DNA of 64,000 nt, from positions 2,018,501 to 2,082,500 of the forward strand of contig NZ_CP007806.1 in the NCBI RefSeq assembly GCF_000219535.2, written 5' to 3'. The notes below the pieces were generated by a model. It saw only the letters and a list, made by a program, of their open reading frames with translations, was not told the origin of the DNA and did not search any database. Both the position numbers and the translations under genes were made by a program. Of this stretch, positions 23,991 to 32,176 are shown in pieces. This DNA comes from Brevibacillus laterosporus LMG 15441. Lineage in GTDB: Bacteria > Bacillota > Bacilli > Brevibacillales > Brevibacillaceae. Position 1 is the stretch's first letter; the number at the start of each line of letters is the position of its first letter.

Positions 23991-24794
23991 ATGGAAAAGA
24001 AAATTCGCGTTGCCGTAGCTGGCGCCAAAGGAAGAATGGGGCGCGAAGTGGTTAAAATGCTTGGACAAGATCCCTCTCTGGAGTTTGTTGCAGGGATTGA
24101 TTCAAAACTGACAGGTGTAGATGTTGGTGAAGTGTTAGGCGGTAAGCCACTAGGCGTACCAATGGTTGATTCCTTAGAGGAGGCCCTGCTCGCTTTTAAA
24201 CCAGATGTCGTCGTAGATTTTACTACACCTTCACAGGTTTACCAAAACATGCTTCTGTGTCTGAAACATGGTGTGAGACCAGTTGTAGGTACGACTGGTC
24301 TTAGTCCTGAAGAGATAGAAGAAATAAAACAAATATGTGTAGACAATGAGCTTGGAGCTATCATCGCGCCTAATTTTGCTATCGGAGCAATTCTATTGAT
24401 GAAGTTCGCTAGCATGGCAGCTAAATACATGCCGCATGTCGAGATTATCGAACTGCATCACGATCAAAAGCTTGATGCCCCAAGTGGAACTGCGATTAAA
24501 ACGGCAGAAATGATTGCTACAGCTCGTAATGATATCCAGCAAGGTCATCCAGATGAGAAAGAGATCCTTGATGGAGCACGTGGAGCGGATTATAACGGCT
24601 TCCGTATCCATAGTGTCCGTTTGCCTGGTATGGTAGCACATCAGGAGGTATTATTTGGAGCAATTGGACAAACCTTATCCATTCGTCATGACTCCATAAA
24701 TCGTGAATCATTTATGCCAGGTGTTCAAATGGCAATTAAGGCAGTTGTCTCGTTACAGACGTTAGTATATGGACTAGAACACCTTATTGATTAA
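23991..24794 (+). CDS. dapB: 4-hydroxy-tetrahydrodipicolinate reductase
   Basis: DapB reduces the dihydrodipicolinate precursor in the lysine/diaminopimelate pathway, needed for peptidoglycan and for spore dipicolinate. The 267-aa protein has the NAD(P)-binding GAKGRMGREVVKM at the N-terminus, the GTTGLSPEEI segment, the active-site ELHHDQKLDAPSGTA and the C-terminal SFMPGVQMAIKAV. The start at 23991 gives the standard N-terminus and follows AGGAGAGGG. It heads the conserved dapB-mgsA-bshB1-bshA run. Confidence 0.97.
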   Translation: MEKKIRVAVAGAKGRMGREVVKMLGQDPSLEFVAGIDSKLTGVDVGEVLGGKPLGVPMVDSLEEALLAFKPDVVVDFTTPSQVYQNMLLCLKHGVRPVVGTTGLSPEEIEEIKQICVDNELGAIIAPNFAIGAILLMKFASMAAKYMPHVEIIELHHDQKLDAPSGTAIKTAEMIATARNDIQQGHPDEKEILDGARGADYNGFRIHSVRLPGMVAHQEVLFGAIGQTLSIRHDSINRESFMPGVQMAIKAVVSLQTLVYGLEHLID

Positions 24795-24850
24795 TACCAA
24801 AAGAGTAGTGGTAAATAAGGATAGAATGAGTGACTGAGAGGGGATTTTAC

Positions 24851-25240
24851 ATGAACATCGCATTGATTGCACATGACCAGAAAAAAGAAGAGATGGTTCA
24901 GTTGGCTGTTGCCTATGAGGGGATTTTACAAAAGCATCATTTGTTTACGACAGGGACTACAGGGTTGCGCATTATGGAAAATACGAAATTGCAGGTAACC
25001 CGTTTTTTATCAGGACCATTAGGTGGCGATCAGCAAATTGGCGCTATGATTGCCAAAAACGAAATGGACGTCATCGTGTTTTTGCGTGATCCACTCACTT
25101 CTCAACCACATGAACCAGATATTCTGGCTTTATTACGATTGTGCGATGTTCATCGAATACCAGTTGCGACTAATCTAGCTACAGCAGAAATCTTGCTAAA
25201 AGCTGTGGAGCAGGGTAACATGGCTTGGCGGGAAATCTAA
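24851..25240 (+). CDS. mgsA: Methylglyoxal synthase
   Basis: MgsA converts dihydroxyacetone phosphate to methylglyoxal, bypassing lower glycolysis. The 129-aa protein starts [15 protein letters not shown] and holds the family blocks [23 protein letters not shown] (phosphate-binding) and [12 protein letters not shown] with the conserved active-site histidine and aspartate, followed by ATNLATAE. The ATG at 24851 follows GAGAGGGG. It is followed after 13 nt by bshB1, an order shared with B. subtilis. Bacillithiol made by the next genes helps detoxify methylglyoxal, so the pairing makes metabolic sense. Confidence 0.96.
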   Translation: MNIALIAHDQKKEEMVQLAVAYEGILQKHHLFTTGTTGLRIMENTKLQVTRFLSGPLGGDQQIGAMIAKNEMDVIVFLRDPLTSQPHEPDILALLRLCDVHRIPVATNLATAEILLKAVEQGNMAWREI

Positions 25241-25253
25241 CAGGGGGAATATT

Positions 25254-25955
25254 ATGGAAGAGAATCACTTAGATATATTAGCCATTGGTGCTCATCCTGA
25301 TGACGTAGAGATTGGGGCAGCAGGTGTCTTGCTACGAGCCAATCAACAAGGGAAAAAAACGGGTATCCTTGATTTGACGTATGCAGAGCTTTCTTCAAAT
25401 GGGACAGTGGTACGTCGTCAAGAGGAGGCAGCCATTGCTTCTGAACATATGAAATTAACTGCTCGTTACAATTTTGGATTGCCTGATCGCGGACTCGAAG
25501 CAAACCGCGAAATGGCTATAAAAAAGGTTGTCGATCTTATTCGAAAAACTCAACCTAAAGTAGTTTTAGCTCCGTATTTTCATGATCGACACCCTGATCA
25601 TGAGAGCGTAAGCCGGATCGTAAAAGAAGCGATTTTTTCGGCAGGAGTCAAAAAATTCGTAGGCGAACGCGAATTACCCGCCTATCGTCCTGAGCAATTT
25701 TTTTATTACTTCATTAATAGTACCGCTACTCCTAGTTTCTTTGTAGATATCACAGAGCTGTATCCGCAAAAAATACAGGTGTTAGAGTCGTATCGAAGTC
25801 AATTCGAACAAGAAGAAGGAAGTGTAAGCACTCCGTTAAACAATGGCTATATTGAATTAGTAGAGTATCGGGAGCGTTTATTTGGACAACAAGCAGGAGT
25901 GAAATATGCAGAAGGGTTTGTGAGTGCCACACCTTTGGTGCTTTCATCCTTGTAA
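25254..25955 (+). CDS. bshB1: Bacillithiol biosynthesis deacetylase
   Basis: BshB1 removes the acetyl group from GlcNAc-malate in bacillithiol synthesis. The 233-aa LmbE/PIG-L family protein carries the zinc-binding AHPDDVEIGAAG motif near the N-terminus and the later HDRHPDHESVSRIV (HPDH zinc histidine). The ribosome binding site is CAGGGGGAAT. Position between mgsA and bshA is the same as in B. subtilis ypjG-ypjH. A perfect 8-bp hairpin without a T tract (25975-25982 with 25988-25995) separates it from bshA. Confidence 0.95.
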   Translation: MEENHLDILAIGAHPDDVEIGAAGVLLRANQQGKKTGILDLTYAELSSNGTVVRRQEEAAIASEHMKLTARYNFGLPDRGLEANREMAIKKVVDLIRKTQPKVVLAPYFHDRHPDHESVSRIVKEAIFSAGVKKFVGERELPAYRPEQFFYYFINSTATPSFFVDITELYPQKIQVLESYRSQFEQEEGSVSTPLNNGYIELVEYRERLFGQQAGVKYAEGFVSATPLVLSSL

Positions 25956-25974
25956 CAGTGGGAGACGCCCGAGT

Positions 25975-25995
25975 GCCTGTCAGCCGATGACAGGC
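25975..25995 (+). repeat. Hairpin between bshB1 and bshA
   Basis: GCCTGTCA and TGACAGGC form a perfect 8-bp stem with a 5-nt loop. No U tract follows, so it is unlikely to be a terminator; it may be an mRNA-stability or processing element inside the operon. Confidence 0.5.
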
Positions 25996-26027
25996 CATTT
26001 CCTGTGTAAAAAAAGGGAGGAATGAAA

Positions 26028-27146
26028 ATGAATATAGGTATTACGTGTTATCCTTCCTTGGGCGGTTCCGGTGTGGTAGCCACAGAGTTAGGCAAATTGT
26101 TGGCTGAGCGTGGACATAATGTACATTTTATTACAGCAGGCATGCCGTTTCGTTTAGGGAAGTTTCACCCCAATATATTTTTTCATGAAGTAGAAGTAAA
26201 TCAATATGATGTATTTAAATACCCGCCCTATGATTTAACATTAGCAAATCGGATGGCGCAGGTTGCACAAAATGAGAACCTCGATATTTTGCATGTTCAT
26301 TATGCTGTACCTCACGCATTATGTGCTTATTTGGCCAAGCAAATGGTAGGCGATCATTTGAAAATCATCACTACCTTACATGGCACAGATATCACGGTCC
26401 TTGGCTATGATCCAAGCTTACGCGATATGATTCGCTTTGGAATTGAAAAAAGCGATATGGTAACGGCTGTTTCTGCTGATTTAATCCGTGAAACACATGA
26501 TTCTCTTCAGGTAGATAAGAAGATCGAGCTTGTTTACAATTTTGTAGATAAGCGAAGATATTCACGTAAGGATGTAGCTGAGTGGCGGGCAAAATTCGCA
26601 CCTAACGGGGAAAAAATCATCATGCACATTTCCAATTTCCGTCCAGTCAAGCGTGTCCAGGATGTAGTAGCAGCGTTTCGCTATGTTCGTGATGAAATGC
26701 CTGCTAAATTAATTCTGATTGGGGAAGGTCCTGAGCAGTGCAATATCAGGAAACTAATTCAGGAGAAAGACCTCTGTGACGATGTTTTCTTTTTAGGAAA
26801 ACAAGATGACGTAGCAGAAGTTATTTCATTAGCTGACCTCATGCTACTACCATCCGAAAAAGAGAGCTTTGGATTAGTGGCATTAGAAGCAATGGCATGC
26901 GGCGTGCCTGTTGTTGCTTCCTGCGCCGGAGGTTTGCCAGAGGTGGTTTCACATGGTGAATCAGGATATCTATGTGAGATTGGCGATACAAAGCAGATGG
27001 CGATGTATGCTCGTAAATTGCTACAGGACGAAAAGCTGTACGAAAGTTTTCGTGTAGAAGGACTGCGTCGCTCTGAGGATAAATTTAGCTATGACACTAT
27101 TACATCCCAATATGAATCGTTATATGAGCAACTACTCTCTACATAA
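26028..27146 (+). CDS. bshA: N-acetyl-alpha-D-glucosaminyl L-malate synthase
   Basis: BshA transfers GlcNAc from UDP-GlcNAc to L-malate, the first step of bacillithiol synthesis. The 372-aa GT4 retaining glycosyltransferase (GT-B fold) shows GITCYPSLGGSGVVATELG at the N-terminus, LHGTDITVLG, SNFRPVKRVQDVV, and the EX7E motif in EKESFGLVALEAMACG. The ATG at 26028 is preferred over the one two codons earlier because GGGAGG (26015-26020) is 7 nt from it but only 1 nt from the other. Last gene of the mgsA-bsh run. Confidence 0.96.
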   Translation: MNIGITCYPSLGGSGVVATELGKLLAERGHNVHFITAGMPFRLGKFHPNIFFHEVEVNQYDVFKYPPYDLTLANRMAQVAQNENLDILHVHYAVPHALCAYLAKQMVGDHLKIITTLHGTDITVLGYDPSLRDMIRFGIEKSDMVTAVSADLIRETHDSLQVDKKIELVYNFVDKRRYSRKDVAEWRAKFAPNGEKIIMHISNFRPVKRVQDVVAAFRYVRDEMPAKLILIGEGPEQCNIRKLIQEKDLCDDVFFLGKQDDVAEVISLADLMLLPSEKESFGLVALEAMACGVPVVASCAGGLPEVVSHGESGYLCEIGDTKQMAMYARKLLQDEKLYESFRVEGLRRSEDKFSYDTITSQYESLYEQLLST

Positions 27147-27184
27147 AAGAGCAACCTTTATTTGCATCAAAGGCAATCAATTGA

Positions 27185-27222
27185 CGTAGCCAAGGCCTAA
27201 CGTGTGGTTAGGCTTTGCTACG
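27185..27222. repeat. Hairpin in the bshA-cca gap
   Basis: CGTAGC (27185-27190) with GCTACG (27217-27222) and GCCTAAC (27195-27201) with GTTAGGC (27207-27213) form a two-part stem with an asymmetric internal loop. There is no strong T run on either strand. It lies at the 3' end of the micro-ORF on the minus strand. Confidence 0.55.
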
Positions 27223-27276
27223 AAATGAAGTGAAGAATTGAGAGATAAGCACAGCAATTCCTAGTAAAATACGCAT
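27208..27276 (-). CDS. Possible 22-aa hydrophobic micropeptide
   Basis: On the minus strand an ATG at 27276 opens MRILLGIAVLISQFFTSFRS plus KA and stop. It is preceded by GGGGGTG with a 7-nt spacer, close to an ideal ribosome binding site, in an otherwise gene-free 200-nt gap. The peptide is hydrophobic in its first 16 residues with a basic tail, the general profile of small membrane peptides, including some type I toxins; no family was recognised. Chance occurrence cannot be excluded at this length. Confidence 0.3.
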   Translation of the reverse strand: MRILLGIAVLISQFFTSFRSKA

Positions 27277-27346
27277 ATCTTAGCACCCCCTATTTGAAAA
27301 GTAGATAGAAAAATGGATGTAGCAAGAAAGGACAGGAGGCGAGTAA

Positions 27347-28588
27347 ATGAAAGAAGAGGCGAAAAAGGTACTTAAAAAATTGGAAGAACACGGATACGAG
27401 GCTTATTTTGTCGGTGGTTGCGTCCGTGATTGGCTTCTTCACCGTCCTGTTCATGATATAGATATATGTACAAATGCCCATCCAGGAGACATTATGAAGC
27501 TGTTCCCCGACCATATTCCTACAGGATTACAGCATGGAACAGTTACTGTTAAGCAGGATGGCTATTTATTTGAAGTGACTACCTTTCGAACTGAGGGAGT
27601 ATATGAAGATTTTCGTCGACCAAGCGAAGTCACATACGTAAACGAAGTAGTAGAGGATTTGGCCCGTCGTGATTTTACAATTAATGCAATGGCGATGAAA
27701 TATAATAAAGAATTAATTGATCCTTTTTTTGGATTAGAGGATGTAAATGATCATGTAATCCGAGCAGTAGGTGATGCTAATCGCAGATTTCAGGAGGATG
27801 CATTACGACTGATTCGGGGAGTTCGTTTCGCTTCTCAGCTAGGCTTCCAGATAGAGGATGAAACAAGAAAAGCTATGAGGGATAATGCTCCATTGCTGAT
27901 CCACATTGCGGTTGAGAGGGTCCGCGAAGAATGCAATAAACTCATTGATAGCAGGCATCCTGATAAAGGCTTTCAATTTGCGAAACAAACAAAGATATTT
28001 CAGTCCATCCCTTTGTTACAACAATTATTTGATCAATCGACAATGCATTTATGGCGATTACAAACAGTGGAGAGCGTTATCCATAAATGGGTAGTGTTAC
28101 TTTTTGCGGCAGACTTCAGTTGGGAGCAGTCGCGTGAATTATGCCGATATTTAAAGATGTCCCGGAAAGAGGAAGAAACCATTACGTTTCTCATGCAACA
28201 GCTAATGCTCCTTCAGCCATTATGGGATCAATGTCAATCTATAGACTGGACCCGATTGATTATGAAGCATGGTCTAGAGCGATGCTATGACTTGGAAAAA
28301 GTGTTGGATGTCCTATGGTGGAACGATCTCTCAAATAAGAAGAATACACTTCAAGCTACTTTAGATAAGATGGCAGTAAAAACCTTGAAGGAATTAGCGG
28401 TAGATGGATCGGAAATCAGAAAGCTGAGTGATCAAAAACAAGGCCCTTGGATACAGAAAACCCTAGAATATCTCTGGGAGCGTACAGTAACTGGAGAACT
28501 TGCTAACGTATCAGAGGCCTTGCTGATAGCGGCTAAAGATTTTATACATGGTGAGATGGAACATCCTGCAAATGAAATGAAAAAATGA
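27347..28588 (+). CDS. cca: CCA tRNA nucleotidyltransferase
   Basis: Adds or repairs the 3' CCA end of tRNAs. The 413-aa class II polymerase-beta-fold protein has VGGCVRDWLLHRPVHDIDI with the metal-binding DxD pair, RRDFTINAMA, and the RRxxR-like VRFASQLGFQIEDETR. The C-terminal half is the helical tRNA-binding part. Length and motifs fit the Bacillus PapS/Cca enzyme. The ribosome binding site is GACAGGAGGCGAG. It precedes birA, as in B. subtilis. Confidence 0.95.
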   Translation: MKEEAKKVLKKLEEHGYEAYFVGGCVRDWLLHRPVHDIDICTNAHPGDIMKLFPDHIPTGLQHGTVTVKQDGYLFEVTTFRTEGVYEDFRRPSEVTYVNEVVEDLARRDFTINAMAMKYNKELIDPFFGLEDVNDHVIRAVGDANRRFQEDALRLIRGVRFASQLGFQIEDETRKAMRDNAPLLIHIAVERVREECNKLIDSRHPDKGFQFAKQTKIFQSIPLLQQLFDQSTMHLWRLQTVESVIHKWVVLLFAADFSWEQSRELCRYLKMSRKEEETITFLMQQLMLLQPLWDQCQSIDWTRLIMKHGLERCYDLEKVLDVLWWNDLSNKKNTLQATLDKMAVKTLKELAVDGSEIRKLSDQKQGPWIQKTLEYLWERTVTGELANVSEALLIAAKDFIHGEMEHPANEMKK

Positions 28589-28671
28589 CGTTTGGGTCTA
28601 CATAAGCGTTTCATGGATGTACGAAAAAGGAATAGAATCGTTATTTTTTGCGGCTATGACGGAGGAGACCT

Positions 28672-29649
28672 ATGAATATTAAGCAGGAAATATTACGCGC
28701 TTTTCGTAATCATCCACATGAATTTATTTCGGGTGAATATATAAGTCAAATTTGTAATTGTACGCGAGCAGCAGTATGGAAACATATTGAAGAGCTGCGT
28801 CAAGAGGGATATGAGTTTGAAGCAGTACGCAAATCAGGGTATCGACTTGTTTCCTCACCAGATTCATTATCGGCAGAAGAGATTTTGTCTGCCATGCATA
28901 CAGAACGTATTGGAAAAAATATAATTGCCTACGAAACGGTTGCAACAACACAGGCATTAGCCCATGAATTAGCTTCTAAGGGAGCGCCTGAAGGAACCCT
29001 AGTGGTAGCAGATCAGCAAACTGGCGGAAAAGGTCGGTTGGGTCGGGTGTGGAATTCACCAAAAGGGACAGGAATATGGATGAGCTTAGTGTTGCGTCCG
29101 GTTATCCCGATTGGGCGTGCTCCCCAAATGACGTTGCTAACAGCGGTTGCTATGGCGAGAGCGATCCAAGAGTTCCAAATCTCGGTTAAAATAAAATGGC
29201 CTAATGATATTTTTGTAAACGGCAAAAAAGTATGTGGAATTTTAACAGAGCTACATGCAGAGGCTGATCGTGTCAATTATTTAATTATTGGGATTGGCAT
29301 TAATGTGAATAATCAAGAGTCAGATTTTGATCCGGCTCTGCAAGAGGTTGCGACCTCATTACGTATAGCATTAGGTGAGCCAATAAAGAGATCTCAATTC
29401 ATTCAAGTATTTTGCCGTATATTTGAACAACTCTACCTGGCATATCTAAGCGAGGGATTTGGTCAAATCAAGGTCGAATGGGAAGCTTTGTCAATGTCCT
29501 TACATCGTCGTGTTACAGTCCGGACTCTGCAAGCAGAATTGGAAGGGGAAGCGACAGGGTTAAATGAAGAGGGAGTGCTCTTATTACGCGATGATGAGGG
29601 AGTCATGCACAAGGTATATTCTGCTGATATTGAGTATGGCGATACCTAG
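28672..29649 (+). CDS. birA: Biotin-protein ligase / biotin operon repressor
   Basis: A 325-aa bifunctional BirA. Residues about 5-65 form a winged helix (SGEYISQICNCTRAAVWKHI, EAVRKSGYRL) for DNA binding. The central catalytic domain has GGKGRLGRVWNSPKGTG (biotinyl-AMP loop) and IKWPNDIFVNGKKVCGIL. The C-terminal small domain is present. It attaches biotin to carboxylases and, with the helix-turn-helix, should repress biotin genes. GACGGAGGAG precedes the ATG. Confidence 0.95.
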   Translation: MNIKQEILRAFRNHPHEFISGEYISQICNCTRAAVWKHIEELRQEGYEFEAVRKSGYRLVSSPDSLSAEEILSAMHTERIGKNIIAYETVATTQALAHELASKGAPEGTLVVADQQTGGKGRLGRVWNSPKGTGIWMSLVLRPVIPIGRAPQMTLLTAVAMARAIQEFQISVKIKWPNDIFVNGKKVCGILTELHAEADRVNYLIIGIGINVNNQESDFDPALQEVATSLRIALGEPIKRSQFIQVFCRIFEQLYLAYLSEGFGQIKVEWEALSMSLHRRVTVRTLQAELEGEATGLNEEGVLLLRDDEGVMHKVYSADIEYGDT

Positions 29650-29656
29650 GAAATTT

Positions 29657-29665
29657 TGTTATACT
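29657..29665 (+). promoter_or_regulatory. Extended -10 promoter candidate after birA
   Basis: TG-T-TATACT (TG at 29657-29658, hexamer 29660-29665) lies just after the birA stop, with no good -35. It would transcribe the 180-nt structured region ahead of panB. Confidence 0.4.
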
Positions 29666-29699
29666 GCTTCTGAAGGCTATATCCTATTGGAATAGCACT

Positions 29700-29842
29700 T
29701 CCATTTAAGAAGTATGCTAGGAAAACAACTGAAACAAAAATCTGCTCTAAGCCTAAATGGACCGAGACAGAAGGAAGAAATTCTAATGGATACGTGCTTT
29801 ATTGCGTAAACACAACCTTCGCCTGCGGTGCGGAGGTTTTTT
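29700..29842 (+). promoter_or_regulatory. Structured leader with terminator upstream of panB
   Basis: TCCATTTA (29700-29707) and TAAATGGA (29754-29761) form a perfect 8-bp closing stem around 46 nt. Further on, AACCTTCGC (29814-29822) pairs with GCGGAGGTT (29830-29838), followed by T residues to 29842: an intrinsic terminator 75 nt before panB. This could be the birA terminator with a long 3' end, an sRNA, or an attenuator of panBCD. No known riboswitch class was recognised. Confidence 0.45.
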
Positions 29843-29917
29843 GGTATGTAGAAAGCACAACAAAGGTATGCCATTGGAATACATTCAAGACGGTATTGGG
29901 TGTAGGAGACAACGGGA

Positions 29918-30784
29918 GTGTCTGATGTGCAGGAAAAAAAACCGATAACGACGTCCAAGCTACGTCAAATGAAGCAGAACAAAGAGCCAATTACTATGCT
30001 TACGGCCTACGATTATCCCTCTGCAAAATTGGCAGAAGAAGCGGGAATAGACATCCTGCTAGTAGGGGATTCGCTAGGAATGGTTGTGCTAGGCTATGAA
30101 TCTACGGTGTCTGTTACCATGGATGACATGGTTCATCACACAAAAGCTGTTACACGCGCAGCAAAAACAGCCTTTGTTGTAGCGGACATGCCTTTTTTGA
30201 CATGCCATGGCTCTGTAGAAGAAGCCATTCATCATGCAGGCCGGTTAATTCAGGAAGGAAATGCAAAAGCCGTGAAGATTGAAGGGGGAGAAGAAATTCT
30301 TCCTATTGTCAAAAGATGCACAAAGGCTGGAATTCCTGTTATGGGTCATTTAGGGCTAACGCCACAGTCTGTCCATCAATTAGGTGGATATAAAGTACAA
30401 GGTAAGGATCTAGAATCTGCTAAGCAATTAATCACGGATGCGAAGGCATTAGAAGAGGCTGGAGCATTTGGAATAGTTTTGGAATGCGTACCAGCAGAAG
30501 TAACTGCAAAAGTTGCGGAAGCTGTGGAAATCCCTGTTATTGGTATTGGAGCTGGGGTACAATGCGATGGACAGGTTCTAGTGTTCCATGATGTACTTTC
30601 TTATGCTTCCAATTTAACGCCTAAATTTGTGAAATCATACGCCCAGATCGGTGACATGATTCAGTCAGCGATTTCTCAATACGTAATAGAAGTAAGAAGC
30701 AGACAATTCCCTGAACAACGCCATTCTTTTGCTGCATCCGAAGAAACGATTCAGCAATTATATGGAGAAGAGGTACGAGTATGA
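29918..30784 (+). CDS. panB: 3-methyl-2-oxobutanoate hydroxymethyltransferase
   Basis: PanB makes ketopantoate from 2-oxoisovalerate and methylene-THF, the first pantothenate step. The 288-aa TIM-barrel protein has [37 protein letters not shown] (metal-binding Asp), DMPF, and [19 protein letters not shown]. The start is GTG at 29918 (TAGGAG 9 nt upstream); a second in-frame GTG at 29927 is possible. The stop overlaps the panC start by 4 nt. Confidence 0.96.
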   Translation: MSDVQEKKPITTSKLRQMKQNKEPITMLTAYDYPSAKLAEEAGIDILLVGDSLGMVVLGYESTVSVTMDDMVHHTKAVTRAAKTAFVVADMPFLTCHGSVEEAIHHAGRLIQEGNAKAVKIEGGEEILPIVKRCTKAGIPVMGHLGLTPQSVHQLGGYKVQGKDLESAKQLITDAKALEEAGAFGIVLECVPAEVTAKVAEAVEIPVIGIGAGVQCDGQVLVFHDVLSYASNLTPKFVKSYAQIGDMIQSAISQYVIEVRSRQFPEQRHSFAASEETIQQLYGEEVRV

Positions 30785-31638
30785 TCACGATTAGCACCAT
30801 CAAAGAACTACGTGAAGCGCTTTCTGTGCATAAAAGAGCAGGGAAAACAATCGGATTTGTACCAACGATGGGTTACTTGCATGATGGGCACCTCAGCTTA
30901 GTAGAGCGGGCAAAAAGCGAAACAGATGTGGTGGTCATGAGCATTTTTGTTAACCCGTTACAATTTGGTCCAAATGAAGACTATTCCGTTTACCCGCGAG
31001 ATTTAGCACGCGATCAGAAATTGGCAGAGAGTGCGGGAGTACACTATTTATTTACTCCTTCTGTAGAGGAAATGTACCCCCGTCCTATGCTGACGAATAT
31101 TTCTGTTCATAACATTACGGAAGCCTTGTGTGGTTTGTCGCGACCGGGACATTTTGATGGAGTGGCGACAGTGGTCAATAAGCTTTTTAATATTGTAGGC
31201 CCCCATAAAGCATTCTTTGGCCAAAAAGATGCACAGCAGGTAGCTGTTATTGAACAAATGGTTTATGATTTACAAATCCCTGTTCAGATTGTCCCATGCC
31301 CTATTCATCGCGAAAAAGACGGGCTGGCAATGAGCTCACGAAATGTCTTTCTTTCAGAGGAAGAGCGATCTCAGGCATTAATTCTCTCCAGAAGCTTGAC
31401 TCGTGCCGAACAGATGATTGCGAATCATCAAAGAGATGTAGACGTTATTTGTAACGAAGTACGTAATCTCATCCAAAGTCAGCCTTTAGCAGAAATAGAT
31501 TATGTAGAATTGAAACGTTATCCTGAAATGAGCGATATCGAATTTGTAAAAACAGGAGATAGAATTTTATTTGCACTTGCAGTAAAATTTGGTCGTGTCC
31601 GTTTAATAGATAACGTAATTCTTACGGTGATGGATTAA
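30781..31638 (+). CDS. panC: Pantothenate synthetase
   Basis: PanC joins pantoate and beta-alanine with ATP. The 285-aa nucleotidyltransferase-fold protein shows [19 protein letters not shown] (HIGH-type motif), [25 protein letters not shown] and the KMSKS-equivalent [12 protein letters not shown]. It is translationally coupled to panB (ATGA overlap). panD follows after 57 nt. Confidence 0.97.
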   Translation: MITISTIKELREALSVHKRAGKTIGFVPTMGYLHDGHLSLVERAKSETDVVVMSIFVNPLQFGPNEDYSVYPRDLARDQKLAESAGVHYLFTPSVEEMYPRPMLTNISVHNITEALCGLSRPGHFDGVATVVNKLFNIVGPHKAFFGQKDAQQVAVIEQMVYDLQIPVQIVPCPIHREKDGLAMSSRNVFLSEEERSQALILSRSLTRAEQMIANHQRDVDVICNEVRNLIQSQPLAEIDYVELKRYPEMSDIEFVKTGDRILFALAVKFGRVRLIDNVILTVMD

Positions 31639-31695
31639 AGTGTGAACAAAAGATAATAGACATGAGAAGATTCACATAAAAGGGAGCGAATTTAG

Positions 31696-32079
31696 ATGTT
31701 TCGTACAATGATGACTGCTAAAATTCACCGTGCTACCGTTACGGAAGCAAATTTAAATTATGTAGGTAGCATAACTATTGATAAAGAAATTTTAGACGCA
31801 CTTGATTTACTGCCAAATGAGAAAGTGCAGATCGTAAATAACAACAATGGTGCGCGTTTAGAGACCTATATTATCGAAGGTGAACCAGGCAGTGGCGTTA
31901 TTTGTTTAAATGGAGCAGCAGCAAGGCTTGTCCAACCAGGGGATGTGGTTATTATAATTGCTTATGCGATGATGACAGATGAACAGGCACGCAAGCATAA
32001 GCCTAAGGTTGCCATTATGGACGAGCATAATAAAATCGCTCAATTATTAGCGGAAGAAGTTCACGCTACTATTTTATAG
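31696..32079 (+). CDS. panD: Aspartate 1-decarboxylase precursor
   Basis: PanD decarboxylates aspartate to beta-alanine. The 127-aa pyruvoyl proenzyme has the self-cleavage site G24-S25 in NYVGSITID, the upstream catalytic K9 ([12 protein letters not shown]) and the R54-like [13 protein letters not shown] region with NGAAARL. Standard length. It completes panBCD; a weak hairpin (GCTGG 32087-32091 with CCAGC 32100-32104) follows the stop. Confidence 0.97.
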   Translation: MFRTMMTAKIHRATVTEANLNYVGSITIDKEILDALDLLPNEKVQIVNNNNGARLETYIIEGEPGSGVICLNGAAARLVQPGDVVIIIAYAMMTDEQARKHKPKVAIMDEHNKIAQLLAEEVHATIL

Positions 32080-32117
32080 AACAAGAGCTGGAAGGACTAC
32101 CAGCGCCATTTTTGCAT

Positions 32118-32175
32118 AGAGCCATCCCACTTGTGAGACAATGAGACTACTCACTCTGATAAAGGGGGTGGCTCT
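32118..32175 (+). promoter_or_regulatory. Hairpin that sequesters the ribosome binding site of the TPR gene
   Basis: AGAGCCATCCC (32118-32128) pairs over 11 positions (one G-U) with GGGGTGGCTCT (32165-32175), which contains the Shine-Dalgarno of the gene starting at 32177. Within the loop GTGAG (32133-32137) pairs with CTCAC (32150-32154). The paired form would block translation initiation. Confidence 0.55.
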
Positions 32176-32176
32176 T

